From Dactylellina haptotyla (Eukaryota > Ascomycota > Orbiliomycetes > Orbiliales > Orbiliaceae): a stretch of 64,000 nucleotides of DNA. The stretch spans positions 1,798,001-1,862,000 of the forward strand of contig CM062387.1 in the NCBI GenBank assembly GCA_031310005.1, in the 5' to 3' direction. The notes beneath the pieces are model-generated. The model was not told the origin of the DNA and did no database searches. It saw only the letters and a program-made list of their open reading frames with translations. How positions within the stretch are numbered: the stretch's first letter is position 1; every line of letters begins with the position of its first letter. A program made the translations under genes and the position numbers. Positions 46,510-57,161 of the stretch are shown one piece after another.

Positions 46510-47208
46510 ATGGCCTCGCAAAGACCACCATCTCGGAACCTACTTTCACTACCTGTTGAGATACAAGCCGAAATCCTATCGTACCTCCCTTTCGAAGAGC
46601 TCCTTCTGGCGAGTGGCATCTGCAAGCTATGGTATGAGATATTCAACGAAACAGGTAGTTGCAAAGCTGCGAAATACAGTTCATACGGTATTCACAACCT
46701 GTTAGCAGGATACAACAGAGTAGTATTCATAATAGGAGGTGATATTCTACAGAGATGTTACTTTATGCCAGTTTTTGCAGTTCTGGAAGATACGGAGATG
46801 AATTGGGTCGATATCTCTGAGTGCAAACTTCTCGACGAGAAAGCATCGTGCGGGCTACAATCGGAGTACCGGAAGATAAAATCAAACTTCTTTGTGTACC
46901 AGAAACTAGAAGGTTATATTCAAGGTTTTGGTACGCGGGGCAAGCCAATTACTCTAGACTTTAACCATTGCTTTACGGTCCGCCAGCTGGTAAATTACAT
47001 GTTATCCACTCTACGGAAAGAAGCTGGTAACTCTGAGCTCGGGTCCGTCCGATTTGTAGAAACCCAAGAACTGTTGGGTGACTTAGAACTGGAATGTTCA
47101 AGAGTTGGGATAAAAGAACCTGGCATTCTGTCGATGGTGTGGTGTGTAACGGCCGTGAAACCTGATAAAGATAAAAAGAGGGTAGTAATGCAGTTACGCC
47201 GATCCTGA
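46510..47208 (+). CDS. F-box protein
   Basis: A single exon of 232 aa. The F-box is at residues about 12-50 (LLSLPVEIQAEILSYLPFEEL, then CKLWYEIF). The rest has no LRR, WD or Kelch pattern; it contains YSSYGIHNLLAGYNRVVF, a Cys-bearing middle and a basic C-terminus. It is clearly related to the next gene downstream: both share PVEIQ, a C-x-LW pattern and an IHNLL/LHKIF block after the F-box. Probably part of a lineage-specific fungal F-box family acting as Skp1-Cul1 adaptors. Target unknown. Confidence 0.8.
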   Translation: MASQRPPSRNLLSLPVEIQAEILSYLPFEELLLASGICKLWYEIFNETGSCKAAKYSSYGIHNLLAGYNRVVFIIGGDILQRCYFMPVFAVLEDTEMNWVDISECKLLDEKASCGLQSEYRKIKSNFFVYQKLEGYIQGFGTRGKPITLDFNHCFTVRQLVNYMLSTLRKEAGNSELGSVRFVETQELLGDLELECSRVGIKEPGILSMVWCVTAVKPDKDKKRVVMQLRRS

Positions 47209-47529
47209 TAAACGCGTTGGAATATCAATAGCAGCCTACGTACATTGTCTCTATATTTTAAGTTTGTTTGTTACGATTTGAGATGTCCCGCGAGTTGGTG
47301 GGCCACGTGGTGGACGCATTTATCTCGTTGCTGTCTATCCGCATCCAAACTTAGATTCTAGGTGTACTGCTGATCACAGAGTTTATACACTTGGCCTTTA
47401 AGAGACCTGTTTTCTTCCTCATCGCTCGCCTAGTCGCGCTTCTTCGCCTCGACCTCCGACCACCTTAATTCGTATCAAACATCTTACATTAGTACCTTAG
47501 CATTGGCACGAAAGTTTAATTCTACAAAA
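47209..47529. other. Intergenic
   Basis: Spacer between two tandem F-box genes. Nothing supported. Confidence 0.4.
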
Positions 47530-48419
47530 ATGGTTGTAAGATCTTCTAGCCAAAGAATACTAGCCTTGTTGCCATTTCGCACCAAAAGCCACGAAACGAA
47601 GCCAGCCAATCGGGCGAGAACGCCATATTATATCCTGCCCCTACCAGTGGAGATACAAATCAAAATCCTTCTATACCTAGAATCCAATTTTCGCAGTCAA
47701 ATATATGCCAGCATGGCCTGTCATCTATGGCGAGAACTCTTAGAAAGTCGATGCTTTAGAGAAACCAGATACCAGTCTCCGGGACCGAATGCTGGAGACC
47801 ACAAGATCCCTTGCACAAGATATTTATGCTTTCAAATCACACAAGCTTAATGTGTGCATTTGATAGTGGGTTAGAAAAATATGAGCTTGTACAGGTACAC
47901 ATCCCCCGGGCAGGTGAAAGAATAGGGCGCAAAAGCCAGTTACGAGACTGGTGCAAAAGGTGGATCTCGACCCCAGACCCTTCCACACACCAAACGGAAA
48001 TCCGGTATGATATTATTGACCATCCTTTCCTCGACGATCCCGCCATTCCACAGAATCAGCAAAAGTCCGCTATTAGACATGTTGTATTTATCGCAGTCGA
48101 ATCATCAGCTTTCATCAAGCCGTCACCAAGTCAGCCCAAGCCCTGCGCAAATTCTAAGCGGTATGAGGGATATCATGATATTATAATGCCAGAAACAGCT
48201 ACCGTCCGTGACGTTATTAGCGAGATACGCAGAAACTCATACAGTCCTGATAGTTGCAGCCGTTGTCAACGCTACCAGAAGTATCTTGATCATCCCTCAT
48301 TCCCAAGGCTGATGATACGGGCGGGACGGGTTGGAAAAGGGCTTCGGGACATTTCATATACACATTTGGTTGGGGTTGAGTTTAAGAAATCTGATTCGGA
48401 TGGCCTATCGGTCGCTTGA
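47530..48419 (+). pseudogene. F-box protein with a frame break
   Basis: From the ATG at 47530, frame 1 encodes an F-box (YILPLPVEIQIKILLYLES, then CHLWRELLE) and ends at 47850. The rest of the protein continues in another frame to 48419 (LHKIFMLSNHTSLMCAF onward, then CSRCQRYQKYL). One missing base between about 47770 and 47810 would join them and restores alignment with the F-box gene at 46510. An intron 47775-47845 would also keep phase, but its donor is weak (GTCTCC), it lacks a good branch site and it would delete the segment shared with the paralogue. So it is either a frameshifted pseudogene, a sequence error, or an unusually spliced gene. Confidence 0.6.
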
Positions 48420-48736
48420 TTGTTCCCGGGTTTTCTGTGGCGTTCTTGCCCTTCCTCTCCCTCAGATATGCTACAAGCAGTTCTCCCGCAACGATACTCT
48501 CGACCTCGCATGAGCCCTGTGGCAACACAACTGATAAACACAGGGATATTAACAAATCAAAGAAGCCGCGGTGTCTGAACTCTTTCTCTCCCATCTTCAA
48601 CAATTGGCACCTCTCTCGATTAAGAGACGATTCTATTCTACTTTGACGAATTCATCCTTGGTAGAGCGACAGCAACCTCCTCACAACCCAATAACACAAT
48701 CTTATACCGTCTCGATAACCCTGACTGATCGATATC
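48420..48736. other. Intergenic
   Basis: Spacer before the gag-like gene. Short antisense and plus frames here are unsupported. Confidence 0.4.
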
Positions 48737-49453
48737 ATGGCATACACCACCTTCCCATTAGAAATCAAGCTTCCTGGCTTAATGAAATACTCCGGCGCAT
48801 ACGGCACCCTAGACGATCTCGCTTCTTCGGTTCATCGTTGCCTGCTCATCGCCAACATCCCCGCCGAATATGCTGGAACTCTACGTGGATCGCCTGATGG
48901 CGAGTACACATACGTTAACCACGGCGAAGGCCCCTACAGCAAAGATAATTTATTCCTCGGAAAGCGTATCTGCGCGTATATCGCCGATAATTTCAAAGGT
49001 CCCGCGATGGAATGGTACAATCGTCAATCTCAGATGCCCCAGTTTGTGGAGCCAAATTGCTGGCGTAAACAAAGCGACCTTCCATCTTCACTGCAGAAGG
49101 GAAACCCACTCCCGCCAAACACCGTCGAAACATCTTTGTATGATCTCTTGAAATTATATGCAGAGCCGGAGTGCTACACGCGCCTTGAAGCTATAAAGAA
49201 GCTTGAGAGTCTTCACTGGGACCCATTAACTAAGAAAGCCCTGAGTTTCTCTGGTCACCGAGCGAGAGTGGAAAAGCTGTTAAATATCCTCGGTTATTAC
49301 GACAACTTCAGTCGTATCGCTATGGCCTATAGAACTCTTCCGGATTGGTTAATGCATGCTGTTGACGAATTAAATTTATCGACCGAAGAGGACATGTGGA
49401 AGCAAGTTAGGACCGCCATCACAGCTAAGAAACGGGTCGCGTTTGGAGCTTAA
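48737..49453 (+). CDS. Gag-like protein, no pol
   Basis: A single exon of 238 aa starting MAYTTFPLEIKLPG. The layout resembles a retrotransposon Gag/capsid: ICAYIADNFKGPAMEWYNRQ near residue 90, a linker, then RARVEKLLNILGYYDNFSRIA and TLPDWLMHAV in the C-terminal half. No zinc knuckle follows, and no protease, reverse transcriptase, integrase or terminal repeat is visible nearby. So it is either a lone Gag remnant, a domesticated gag gene, or a host protein with a similar helical fold. The open frame is intact. The family call is from pattern memory and is moderate. Confidence 0.5.
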   Translation: MAYTTFPLEIKLPGLMKYSGAYGTLDDLASSVHRCLLIANIPAEYAGTLRGSPDGEYTYVNHGEGPYSKDNLFLGKRICAYIADNFKGPAMEWYNRQSQMPQFVEPNCWRKQSDLPSSLQKGNPLPPNTVETSLYDLLKLYAEPECYTRLEAIKKLESLHWDPLTKKALSFSGHRARVEKLLNILGYYDNFSRIAMAYRTLPDWLMHAVDELNLSTEEDMWKQVRTAITAKKRVAFGA

Positions 49454-50601
49454 TAGAAAGCATTTATACCGCAAAATACTATATACGATCAATAGTCAGA
49501 AGAGGTGGTTTGAAATTCCTATTACTCATTGATAAGCATATTTTAGATGAAAGTCACATGATTGGTCACAAAAGAGATAGCTAATCTTTCGTCACAATCT
49601 CGGGGAGCAGGACTCTTAACATAGTTCGGCAAACGAACGCAAAATTCCAACGAAACACATGAGATACCAGCCCGACTACATTGATGTCGTTAAGTCCGGA
49701 TAATAAGACATTTATATTTGGGGATAATATGACGAAAGCATGCGCTACACTTTCCTGTTGTATTTAGCGGCTGCTAGACTACTAGAAAGCCTTGCGACAG
49801 AAGGATTCGGTGCGAAATTTGTAATTATCATCAGCCTCTATTGCGGAGAGAGAATTGAAATGAACCCGATAGATTCGGAACTCCGATGCCAGTTACCGGT
49901 ATCAGTCATAAGAACCAGGCGCTTCTAATACTCGTCCAATCAAACAGAATTGTAATCACAATATCTTCCTAAGAAGGCTACGTTGTGTGTTGCCGTGTGA
50001 TATTTTTAGCCGTATATTCAATTCGAAATCGACATATCTCTGACGACTTGATTTAGATGTGAAAGGCAGGGCCTAGGACTCATAAAGTAGGTGTAGGGGG
50101 TCGAACGATTTCCAAATCGAGAGCCGACCAGTACCCAGATATCTTCGATCTCACAATCGTGAGAATACGTACACCAACACCGAGCAACTGGGTTCCAGTC
50201 ATGGTGAACGCATTATCGTCGAATCAGAGCTCCTTCAAAACGCCTCACACCCAACTTTTCGATCAATTTCAACCAATGAAAGCGATCCATCACTACAAGC
50301 ATCCGGGGCTTTCATGCATGAGCGCAGTTTGCCAAGAAACGAAACTAGCCCAAGATGAGGCTTCGAGGCTTCTGGTTTTCAATTTCTTGTTTTCCAGGCT
50401 GCAGGCCGCAGGGCGGTTGTGCAAGATGGAATGTAAGGATCACTTTCATGATTTCCGGATTTTCCGTGCGCCCCAGGTGCAGAATCTTGTCCTCCCCCCC
50501 ACAATTCCATTGTTACTTAAAATGCTGCGCCGCTTCTAGCGTCCTATACTGTAGCAACTTATTGCCGCTTTATCCTCTCTTTTGACCCTTGATAGCCCAT
50601 C
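49454..50601. other. Intergenic, 1.1 kb
   Basis: A 62-codon plus frame (49740-49928) starts with a signal-like hydrophobic stretch, and a 126-codon frame (50159-50539) lacks a good start. Neither is convincing. No repeats seen. Confidence 0.4.
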
Positions 50602-52396
50602 ATGCCTCTGGAATTCGATACTAGTAGGAATCAACCATCGGAGCAAAAGGAGGCGGTGGGGCAGAGAAACCCGTTCGGCGTCGCCATCGAAGGTCGAAAG
50701 ATTGTAGTTGACAAGCGACTCGAAATCACGTTCCACAATACCGTTCGAGTCCCGGATAATGACCAGATCTCGCACCTCCCTCCTGATGACGGGGAGATCA
50801 AGTTGGTTAATGTGAACCAGGTAGCCGATACGCTCCCGGAGACGATGGCGCTGAAGGGAGGGTTGATTATGCCGCTGTACGGTATGTAGGTTTCTCGCTC
50901 CAGCGATGCCAACTAAACGCTCACGAATGATGTGAATATGAGAATATCAGACAACGAAGCGATGTGGATCAACTTCCATATCAGAGAGGACGCAACTAGA
51001 ATCGGCCCCGCACGGTCTGATTCTGACTCTGAATACGGAAAACACGGCAGCCATCCCCAGTACTACGCGATCAAGATCTTCGCTGGCGGTATAAACGTCG
51101 TTAGCGGCGAACCAGAAAACGAAACTACTGCAACAATGCTCCGTCGTCAGAACCTCCTAGGTCAAAAACGCTCGGTGCAAGATTATCTGGTTGTACCGGG
51201 ACAGCGATGGGTGGATGGAATTGCAACCGGGAGAGGGAAAGTGCGTCAGTTTGTTGCTTCGCCGCTAGGGATGGGCTTCACCGTGGAGGGGCAAATCACA
51301 GGAGTCGAAGATGTCGGTGGACTGATTTTTGAGATTATCGGTACTAAAAAGAGCTGGGTAAGTCGTGTTAAGATTCTGAGTCTTCTCTCCTCGGCTAATT
51401 CGGGTCTATGTACAGACATCCCACAAACCGAACATCTCGGTCGTTTTGAAAACAGCTAGCGGCAATACTTTCAACTTTCAAATAAGCACCAGCTGGACAG
51501 TGAGAACTCTAAAAGATTTTTTGCAGGACGAAACCGATATCCCCGTGGATCAACAGCAACTGATATACCAGGGAAAACAAATGCAGGATTATAATAGTAT
51601 GTGAAACATCATTTTTGCCATTTCCGTTCCATCTTTCAATCTGCTGCTTTTGCGTTTGTTGGAGAACGAGACTACAATCTACAATTAGACCCATTAGGTG
51701 AACATTGCTAAATATATTCTCAGAGGTAGAGAAATATGATGTTCAAAGCGGGGTAGGTATATCTATTCATTCTTGAGACTCTAAAACTATTCTCATAACG
51801 TCCGATAGAGCACAATAGTTTTAGTCCTACGCATTCGCGGTGGTGCCTGCGGTGCCATGTATGGGGATGGCTCCGAGATAGGAATCGCTGCCGGCGGTGA
51901 GATTCACCAAACAATTATGGAGGATCCCATAGGGCCCGAATACTGGGATAAAGAAAACATGATCACCTTCAACGTTCAAATTCTAAACGCTAAAGACTTC
52001 AATATGGTCACTGGACTTCCACCACCTCGAAAACCTTTATCAGCTAGAGAGTATGCTAGAGAGGGTGGTCTGTTCTTCGAATACGACGAAGACGAGACAG
52101 ACATTTATGGGGATTTTAGTCGGGTTGGGAGTGTTTGCACACTGTCCGGCCAGTTCGATGAACCGGTGAGTATTGGAACGAAAGTGATCCGGCGTAGGAG
52201 TAAAAGACCATCTCAATACGGTGGCGTTACTGAGAGCCAAGAGATGAGTCCGCTGGAAGAGTATCTTTCCACGCATTCAGATGAAGTGCAGGATAAGAAG
52301 AATATTCTTTGCCAAAAGATGAGACGAAAGACATTTCGTACATTGAAGGATATGGAAGCTACCTTGAGAAGGCGCCGATTCGCCAGCTTCGAGTAA
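50602..52396 (+). CDS. Fungal protein with internal ubiquitin-like domain ending LRIRGG
   Basis: Five exons (50602-50881, 50951-51357, 51416-51596, 51724-51752, 51809-52396) give 494 aa; donors GTATGT, GTAAGT, GTATGT, GTAGGT; one exon is only 29 nt. The N-terminal domain (NPFGVAIEGRKIVVDKRLEI, LPETMALKGGLIMPLY, YYAIKIFAGGINVVSGEP, VQDYLVVPGQRWVDGIA) matches a fungal family I recall but cannot name. Residues about 235-310 are a ubiquitin-like fold: VVLKTASGNTFNF, LQDETDIPVDQQQLIYQGKQ, then STIVLVLRIRGG. A conserved tail follows (IGIAAGGEIHQTI, ITFNVQILNAKDFNMVTG). The GG is internal, so conjugation would need cleavage after it. An adaptor-like role is the alternative. Confidence 0.85.
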
Positions 52397-52615
52397 CCTT
52401 GTCTCGAAACAAGTAATTTATGGATTTCTTTTTTGATGAACAGATTTTATATGAGCGAAAATAATACCCTTTGCCTAACGGAGCGTTTCTGAATTCATAT
52501 TTTTATCTATAAGGTTAAATATAAGCACGGATATTTAAAGGAATTTGAGTCGCAACGCGAACAGGATTTAAATCATCGAAGTCTCCCCGATATAATAGAC
52601 GTGATCAAACTTTCA

Positions 52616-53675
52616 TTAGTTAGCATTGCTAATAACGGGAGCAGTGCCGTTCGTACTGCCCCCTTTTTGGCCTTTATCACTCTCGCCATTTTCATCATCC
52701 GGGTCTTCATCATCCTCGCTCCCCGCAACAGCTTCCTCACTATCCGCATCCTCATCACTTGTATCTTCCTCATCATCGGCATCAGTATCACTGTTCTCAC
52801 CCCAAAAGACCTCGTTGACCCCATTTACAGAAGACGCCGAAACAAAAGAAACGGTCGGATTACTGTTATCGACCGCGTGGATCTTCCGATCAGGATTCCG
52901 AGGACCACCCAGTTTTTCTCGAATTGCAATCCTCGCGAGAACCTCCCACAAGGCAGCAGCAAACTGTGGGTTTTTATAGTCTGGATGCCTACGATACACC
53001 TCCAACCCTTCTTCTGTCCCCGCGAAATCAGCGAATTCCGATGACGTATCGTGCACCGCCACGTCAATGATCTCTCTGAACATCCCGTCGGTACATTTGA
53101 TGTTAAACTTCGCCATATTGATGACGGTGTCAAACATGCAGCCGAAAAACGGTTTTTTGGTGCCCATACGTTTATGAACCAATTGGAAGAGGTCATGAGT
53201 TAGATCGTCCAATCCTAGCCAACGCGCAGCCGCAAGACATCCGATGATAGCGATCGTGTCTTCCTTGCTGCTCTTCCCTGGTAGTTTTAGTATGCCGTTG
53301 TGAACGTGGGCGCGGACAATTGTGGCGTGAGTAGCCGAAACATCCGGTACGTTGTGCGGCTGGTTTTGCTCGTAGAGGCCCTCCTGGAATCTAGATTCGA
53401 CTTTGAGGCTTTGTTTGCGGAGGCGAGTTTCGTCGATATCGACGATTTTGTTTCCCGCGCATACGATACGAAAAACCGGTGTTTTAGGATCGCCATACAC
53501 CCTGAACTGACTGTTAGAAATATTACCAAAGGCCAATTCGGCTGACTAGTTGGTAGACTCAGGAGTTGAGGAGTTCGACTAACATTGGAGGAAAATGATC
53601 CAAGTCCATTGGCTCCTCGCTACTAACAGAGTCATTATCTGAATCCCCGTTATTACCGTACAAAAATAACGACAT
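52616..53675 (-). CDS. BTB-like protein with acidic C-terminus
   Basis: The main frame (53545-52616) has FRVYGDPKTPVFRIVCAGNKIV at the start, VRAHVHNGILKLPG, and TIAIIGCLAAARWLGLDDL, which together resemble a degenerate BTB fold with its following helices. The C-terminal 65 residues are rich in Asp and Glu. A first exon (53675-53628, MSLFLYGNNGDSDNDS) joins at phase 0 over an 82-nt intron with a GTTAGT donor and ACTAG acceptor; total about 325 aa. This exon is inferred because the long frame lacks a good ATG near its start. The BTB call is moderate since the LHR-type signature is missing. Confidence 0.6.
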
Positions 53676-54007
53676 CTTGATTGAAAAAGTCTGTAAATTC
53701 TATGGTGTAGATATGAAGTTTACGAGGTAAGGAAAGTGACAGTTGCAATGTTTCTGAATTTATGATGAGCGAACAGATATCTTATCCATAGGCGCACTCA
53801 AGTAGGGGCTATGAGACTATTTCTGTTCGGGTTCGTAAGTTTTAGACGGACTGGTGCATATAAATACCTTCCCCTCGTGAGCACATCGTTGCAAATATCT
53901 TCAACATCTTCAATATCTCATCACCAACAAAAAACCATCAAATCTTCTGCATTCTCACATTTGTCAACTTCAGGAATCTTGGTCAATCTGCCTATACATA
54001 ACACAGC
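53676..54007. other. Divergent intergenic region
   Basis: Shared promoter region of the BTB-like gene (minus) and the BTB gene (plus). It contains a TATA-like word described separately. Confidence 0.5.
53859..53866 (+). promoter_or_regulatory. TATA box-like element of the 54008 BTB gene
   Basis: TATAAATA lies 142 nt upstream of the ATG at 54008, followed by CT-rich leader sequence. Spacing suits a fungal TATA promoter. Confidence 0.5.
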
Positions 54008-54935
54008 ATGAGCACGCTAGAGACGCCCGCCGAGATCGAGCCGGATGCTCAGTTAGAGCCGGAGAGGAAGAAGCCACCATTGACTATTCCCCAGATGATC
54101 CTCAATCGAACCCACGCTGAGAGTCCAGAAACTCGCTGGTTTGAACCAATCCATGCGCTCTGTAAGTACTTATCCTACCTGATTATGCTACCTAATTCTA
54201 CCCCAGATCGCTAACAGAACAACACGTACAGGGAAGGGAGACGTTGCGGGATGTTTCGCCTATGACACCAGTTTCTCTGATATCGTCGTCATAGTCGGCC
54301 CCGAGGATGAAGAGATCGAGGAAGTCTGGTACCACCTCCACAGGGCCGTCATCTGTGCCAAATCCGAGTACTTCAGAGTTCAATGCTACCCTCCCAATGA
54401 AAAACAAACGGTGCTGCTCCCTAATGTCAACAAGCATTCTTTCAAAACAGTTATCCGGTTTCTCTATTCTGGTCAGTACGAAATCTGGGGATACGAGATC
54501 TCCGACCAGATGTCTGAGTTTTGGTGGAAGGACAAAGACCACGATGTCTATTCGAAGGTCATCTGCGACTTGGAGACCGCAGATTACCTTGGCATCGACG
54601 AAATGAAGGCTGCTATCCTCGATACTCTCGATGCGGAACTCTCGGGTGGTCTTGGGGACCGAAGCTCCTATTTCACCCACTCCCCGATCAAGTTGCTCTG
54701 TGATGTCTTTGCCGTCGGTGGTCTCAACACCGAAGACAACCTCGAGAGGTTTACGAGCATCATCGTCTGCTTCTGTGATCGGGAGTATATCGAGAAAACC
54801 CTTCTGGATTACGATCACGAGGAGGATGGCGGTCTTGAGGATAAGGGTGGCTTTCTCCCTGTTCTCAAGCAACACTACCATGAGGTGTTGGTCATGGATA
54901 TGACAAAAGAGAATCAAGGGGATGAGAACGCCTAG
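54008..54935 (+). CDS. BTB/POZ domain protein
   Basis: Exon 1 (54008-54161) is an acidic/basic polar N-terminus; exon 2 (54232-54935) carries the BTB domain (DTSFSDIVVIVGPEDEE, WYHLHRAVICAKSEYFRVQ, VLLPNVNKHSFKTVIRFLYSG). The 70-nt intron has a perfect GTAAGT donor, GCTAAC branch and TACAG acceptor and is phase 1, unlike the phase-2 intron of the seven BTB genes at 23.7-41.3 kb. Total 285 aa. An acidic insert separates the BTB strands, and the C-terminus is acidic. Higher GC than that cluster. A likely Cul3 adaptor; target unknown. Confidence 0.85.
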
Positions 54936-55194
54936 TCTACATTATCTTTTGTTCGATTGAGAATCATTAAAATAGTGAGGAAGAATATTTTTGCAGAATA
55001 CTTGGTATTTCAGGCTAGTAAACTTGTATCCAACTACTGTCATACGCTGGCGATCCTGACGAAGACTGGGATGGAGCTCGCGAGCTGTCTCGGTCCTTTC
55101 GATATACTCTGTGCGATATATCGAAAGCAGGAGTCAAATCTATAAATATTGAGATAGAATAGACTTGAGCAATAAAATTAACAAATTTTTTAAG

Positions 55195-56073
55195 TTATAT
55201 CCGTTGTCCACTTTCATCCTTCACGACAACCTCGAATAACACAAACGGTAGAACGTTTTCCAGATATGCCTCAATCGTAACCACAGGGTACGCATCAAAT
55301 CTGCTCGCCTCCCTCTTCAAACATTTCACTAAAAACCTACCCAACCCGCCCAGAGAAAGCCCCTTCATCTGCGGATAATCTTTGTAATACCATACCTGGC
55401 CTCTCAACGGGACACCCTCCGAGAACTCTACCTCCTGCATCTCCGCTTCTGACGGCTTCAGCACGTCAATACAAATCCCATAAGGGGACCCTTCCTCTGT
55501 TGCCGGCGGCGCAACTACAACCTGCTCCCAGTCGAGCAGCGGGTCGTCCATGATGGGGTTTCCCGCAAGGTTCAATGATACCAACGCGGTCATTTTTTTC
55601 TCGCGAAAGTGTGGGTTCGCCATCATCAACATTCCGTCTGTGATATATGCCGATATAAGGCTCATATTCTCGCCTTCGTCACTGCAGTCTTGGAGGTTGA
55701 GTTTGAAATTCAGGCTGCAACGGTAGCCCTGGAAGAGCCGGATGAACGGCGGGATTGTTGAGATGTTGGAGTAGCGGGCCTTTTTGAGAGCTTTCAGCTG
55801 GAGTATGGACGCCCATGTAGACGACGCGGCCATACATTGCGCGTGGTATTCCCAGTCAAAGCGGTAGAGGATGTTTCCGTGGATGTGGTTCGGGAGTTTA
55901 CTTAGCAACGGGCCGAGATCGCGGCGGCGGAGCTCGGAGAGGATATCGTACCACAAGTGGCATACTCGCATGCATCGTGGGTGAAAGATAGCGGGGAGGT
56001 GAGATAATATCTGGATGTGAATTTCCGTAGGGAGACTGATTGGAGCCGCTACTCCAGGCTTATCCTGCTCCAT
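55195..56073 (-). CDS. F-box protein
   Basis: A single exon of 292 aa. The F-box lies at residues about 10-50 (PISLPTEIHIQILSHLPAIF, then CMRVCHLWYDILSELRRRDL). The C-terminal region contains YSNISTIPPFIRLF, ITDGMLMMANPHFREKK and VEFSEGVPLRGQVWYY, with no LRR or WD repeat. Overall layout (F-box, Tyr/Ser-rich linker, beta-rich tail) parallels the F-box genes at 46510 and 47530, suggesting one expanded family. Expected to act with Skp1 and Cul1; target unknown. Confidence 0.78.
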   Translation of the reverse strand: MEQDKPGVAAPISLPTEIHIQILSHLPAIFHPRCMRVCHLWYDILSELRRRDLGPLLSKLPNHIHGNILYRFDWEYHAQCMAASSTWASILQLKALKKARYSNISTIPPFIRLFQGYRCSLNFKLNLQDCSDEGENMSLISAYITDGMLMMANPHFREKKMTALVSLNLAGNPIMDDPLLDWEQVVVAPPATEEGSPYGICIDVLKPSEAEMQEVEFSEGVPLRGQVWYYKDYPQMKGLSLGGLGRFLVKCLKREASRFDAYPVVTIEAYLENVLPFVLFEVVVKDESGQRI

Positions 56074-56678
56074 AATCAGATGCTAAATCAGTGCGTTGCT
56101 GGTGTTGGATTTCGACGGGCGTTCAATCGACGATTACAAGAACCCAGATACCTAAGACTGGATCCGAAATGGTATTGGAAAGGGGATATGAAGCTGTTCA
56201 GTTCGATTGTCGGGCTTTTCAGCTATGCTGGAGAATGTAAATACCATGCTGGAGAGCGTAAATATATGTCCGAAACGAGTAAGTGGGCTTGTTCAGGCCC
56301 AACACGCGTTGGGGCCGCTCGTACGAAACGCGGAGCTTTCATTGGTCCGCTGTGCAGCTAAACAAAAACAGTATAACTCCGCTAAAAATTATCAGACTTG
56401 TGCTTGCAAGTTCACCGCAGTACCTAGCAGAGCTCAATAGCTGTGGTTGAAGCTCTCGCAACCCCGGATAACGGCCCTTGCTGATTCACACTTCAAAGGA
56501 TTTTTTTTTTGTAGTGTAGGCAATCTATATAGCCAGTCATATTAATAAATTTGAAATCAGATCCTGCTGTGAAAGCTATCTACATATGGTGAAATTGGAC
56601 TGCAATCTATACAAAAATTAAAGATCCCCCCTCTCCCAATATTTAACATAAAACCAACTAATCGAATCGGTTAGTAGT
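56074..56678. other. Intergenic
   Basis: Upstream region of the F-box gene and downstream region of the small secreted gene. It contains a T-run near 56500. A 114-codon plus frame at 56017-56361 overlaps the F-box start and is not called. Confidence 0.45.
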
Positions 56679-57161
56679 TTAGACACCACCCATAGCCTTA
56701 GCGAGGGCATCGCCAATTCCATCAATGAAAGAGCTATCTCCCAACTTCTCGATCACCAGGCCAGCTCCAACGAGTCTGATCACATCCTCCGTGAGCGTAA
56801 CAAAGGCCTCTTTGTGTCCCGACAAAATCTTATACATTATGACAGCCATTGCTTCGGCAACTTCGCCCGGGGAACCCTTGTCTGGCAATGATGCTTCATA
56901 TTCAGCAGCCTTTGGGTAGAGTTTCTTGATGTACCCGTCGATAGTTTTGGCCTGTTCTTTTGTTATTGCGCAAGCGGCTTCTGGATCTGCCGCTTTGCAG
57001 ATTCTTTTTCCGATAATCTTGAGAGTATCGACGTAGACACCCGCGCGCGATCCCATCTTGATAGCGTCATCGCGCTTAACCATCTCCGTGTTGCCAACAA
57101 CAGTGGTAGGCATAGCGCTAACGGCGGCGGCGGAGAGAAGGATGATGTTGAAGAACTTCAT
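56679..57161 (-). CDS. Small secreted protein with Kex2-type site
   Basis: A single exon of 160 aa. The signal peptide is MKFFNIILLSAAAVSA, followed by a short propeptide ending in a dibasic site (EMVKRDD), which Kex2-type proteases would cut. The mature part is about 130 aa, mainly helical, with two Cys (ICKAADPEAACAI) and a hydrophobic C-terminal helix rich in Gly and Ala. The family is not recognised. In plant-associated fungi such proteins are often effector candidates, but this is only a size-and-signal inference. Confidence 0.75.
   Translation of the reverse strand: MKFFNIILLSAAAVSAMPTTVVGNTEMVKRDDAIKMGSRAGVYVDTLKIIGKRICKAADPEAACAITKEQAKTIDGYIKKLYPKAAEYEASLPDKGSPGEVAEAMAVIMYKILSGHKEAFVTLTEDVIRLVGAGLVIEKLGDSSFIDGIGDALAKAMGGV

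Noticed and set aside
49740-49928. 62-codon frame with a signal-like start
   Set aside because: Too short, no Cys pattern, no Kex2 site and no splice partner.
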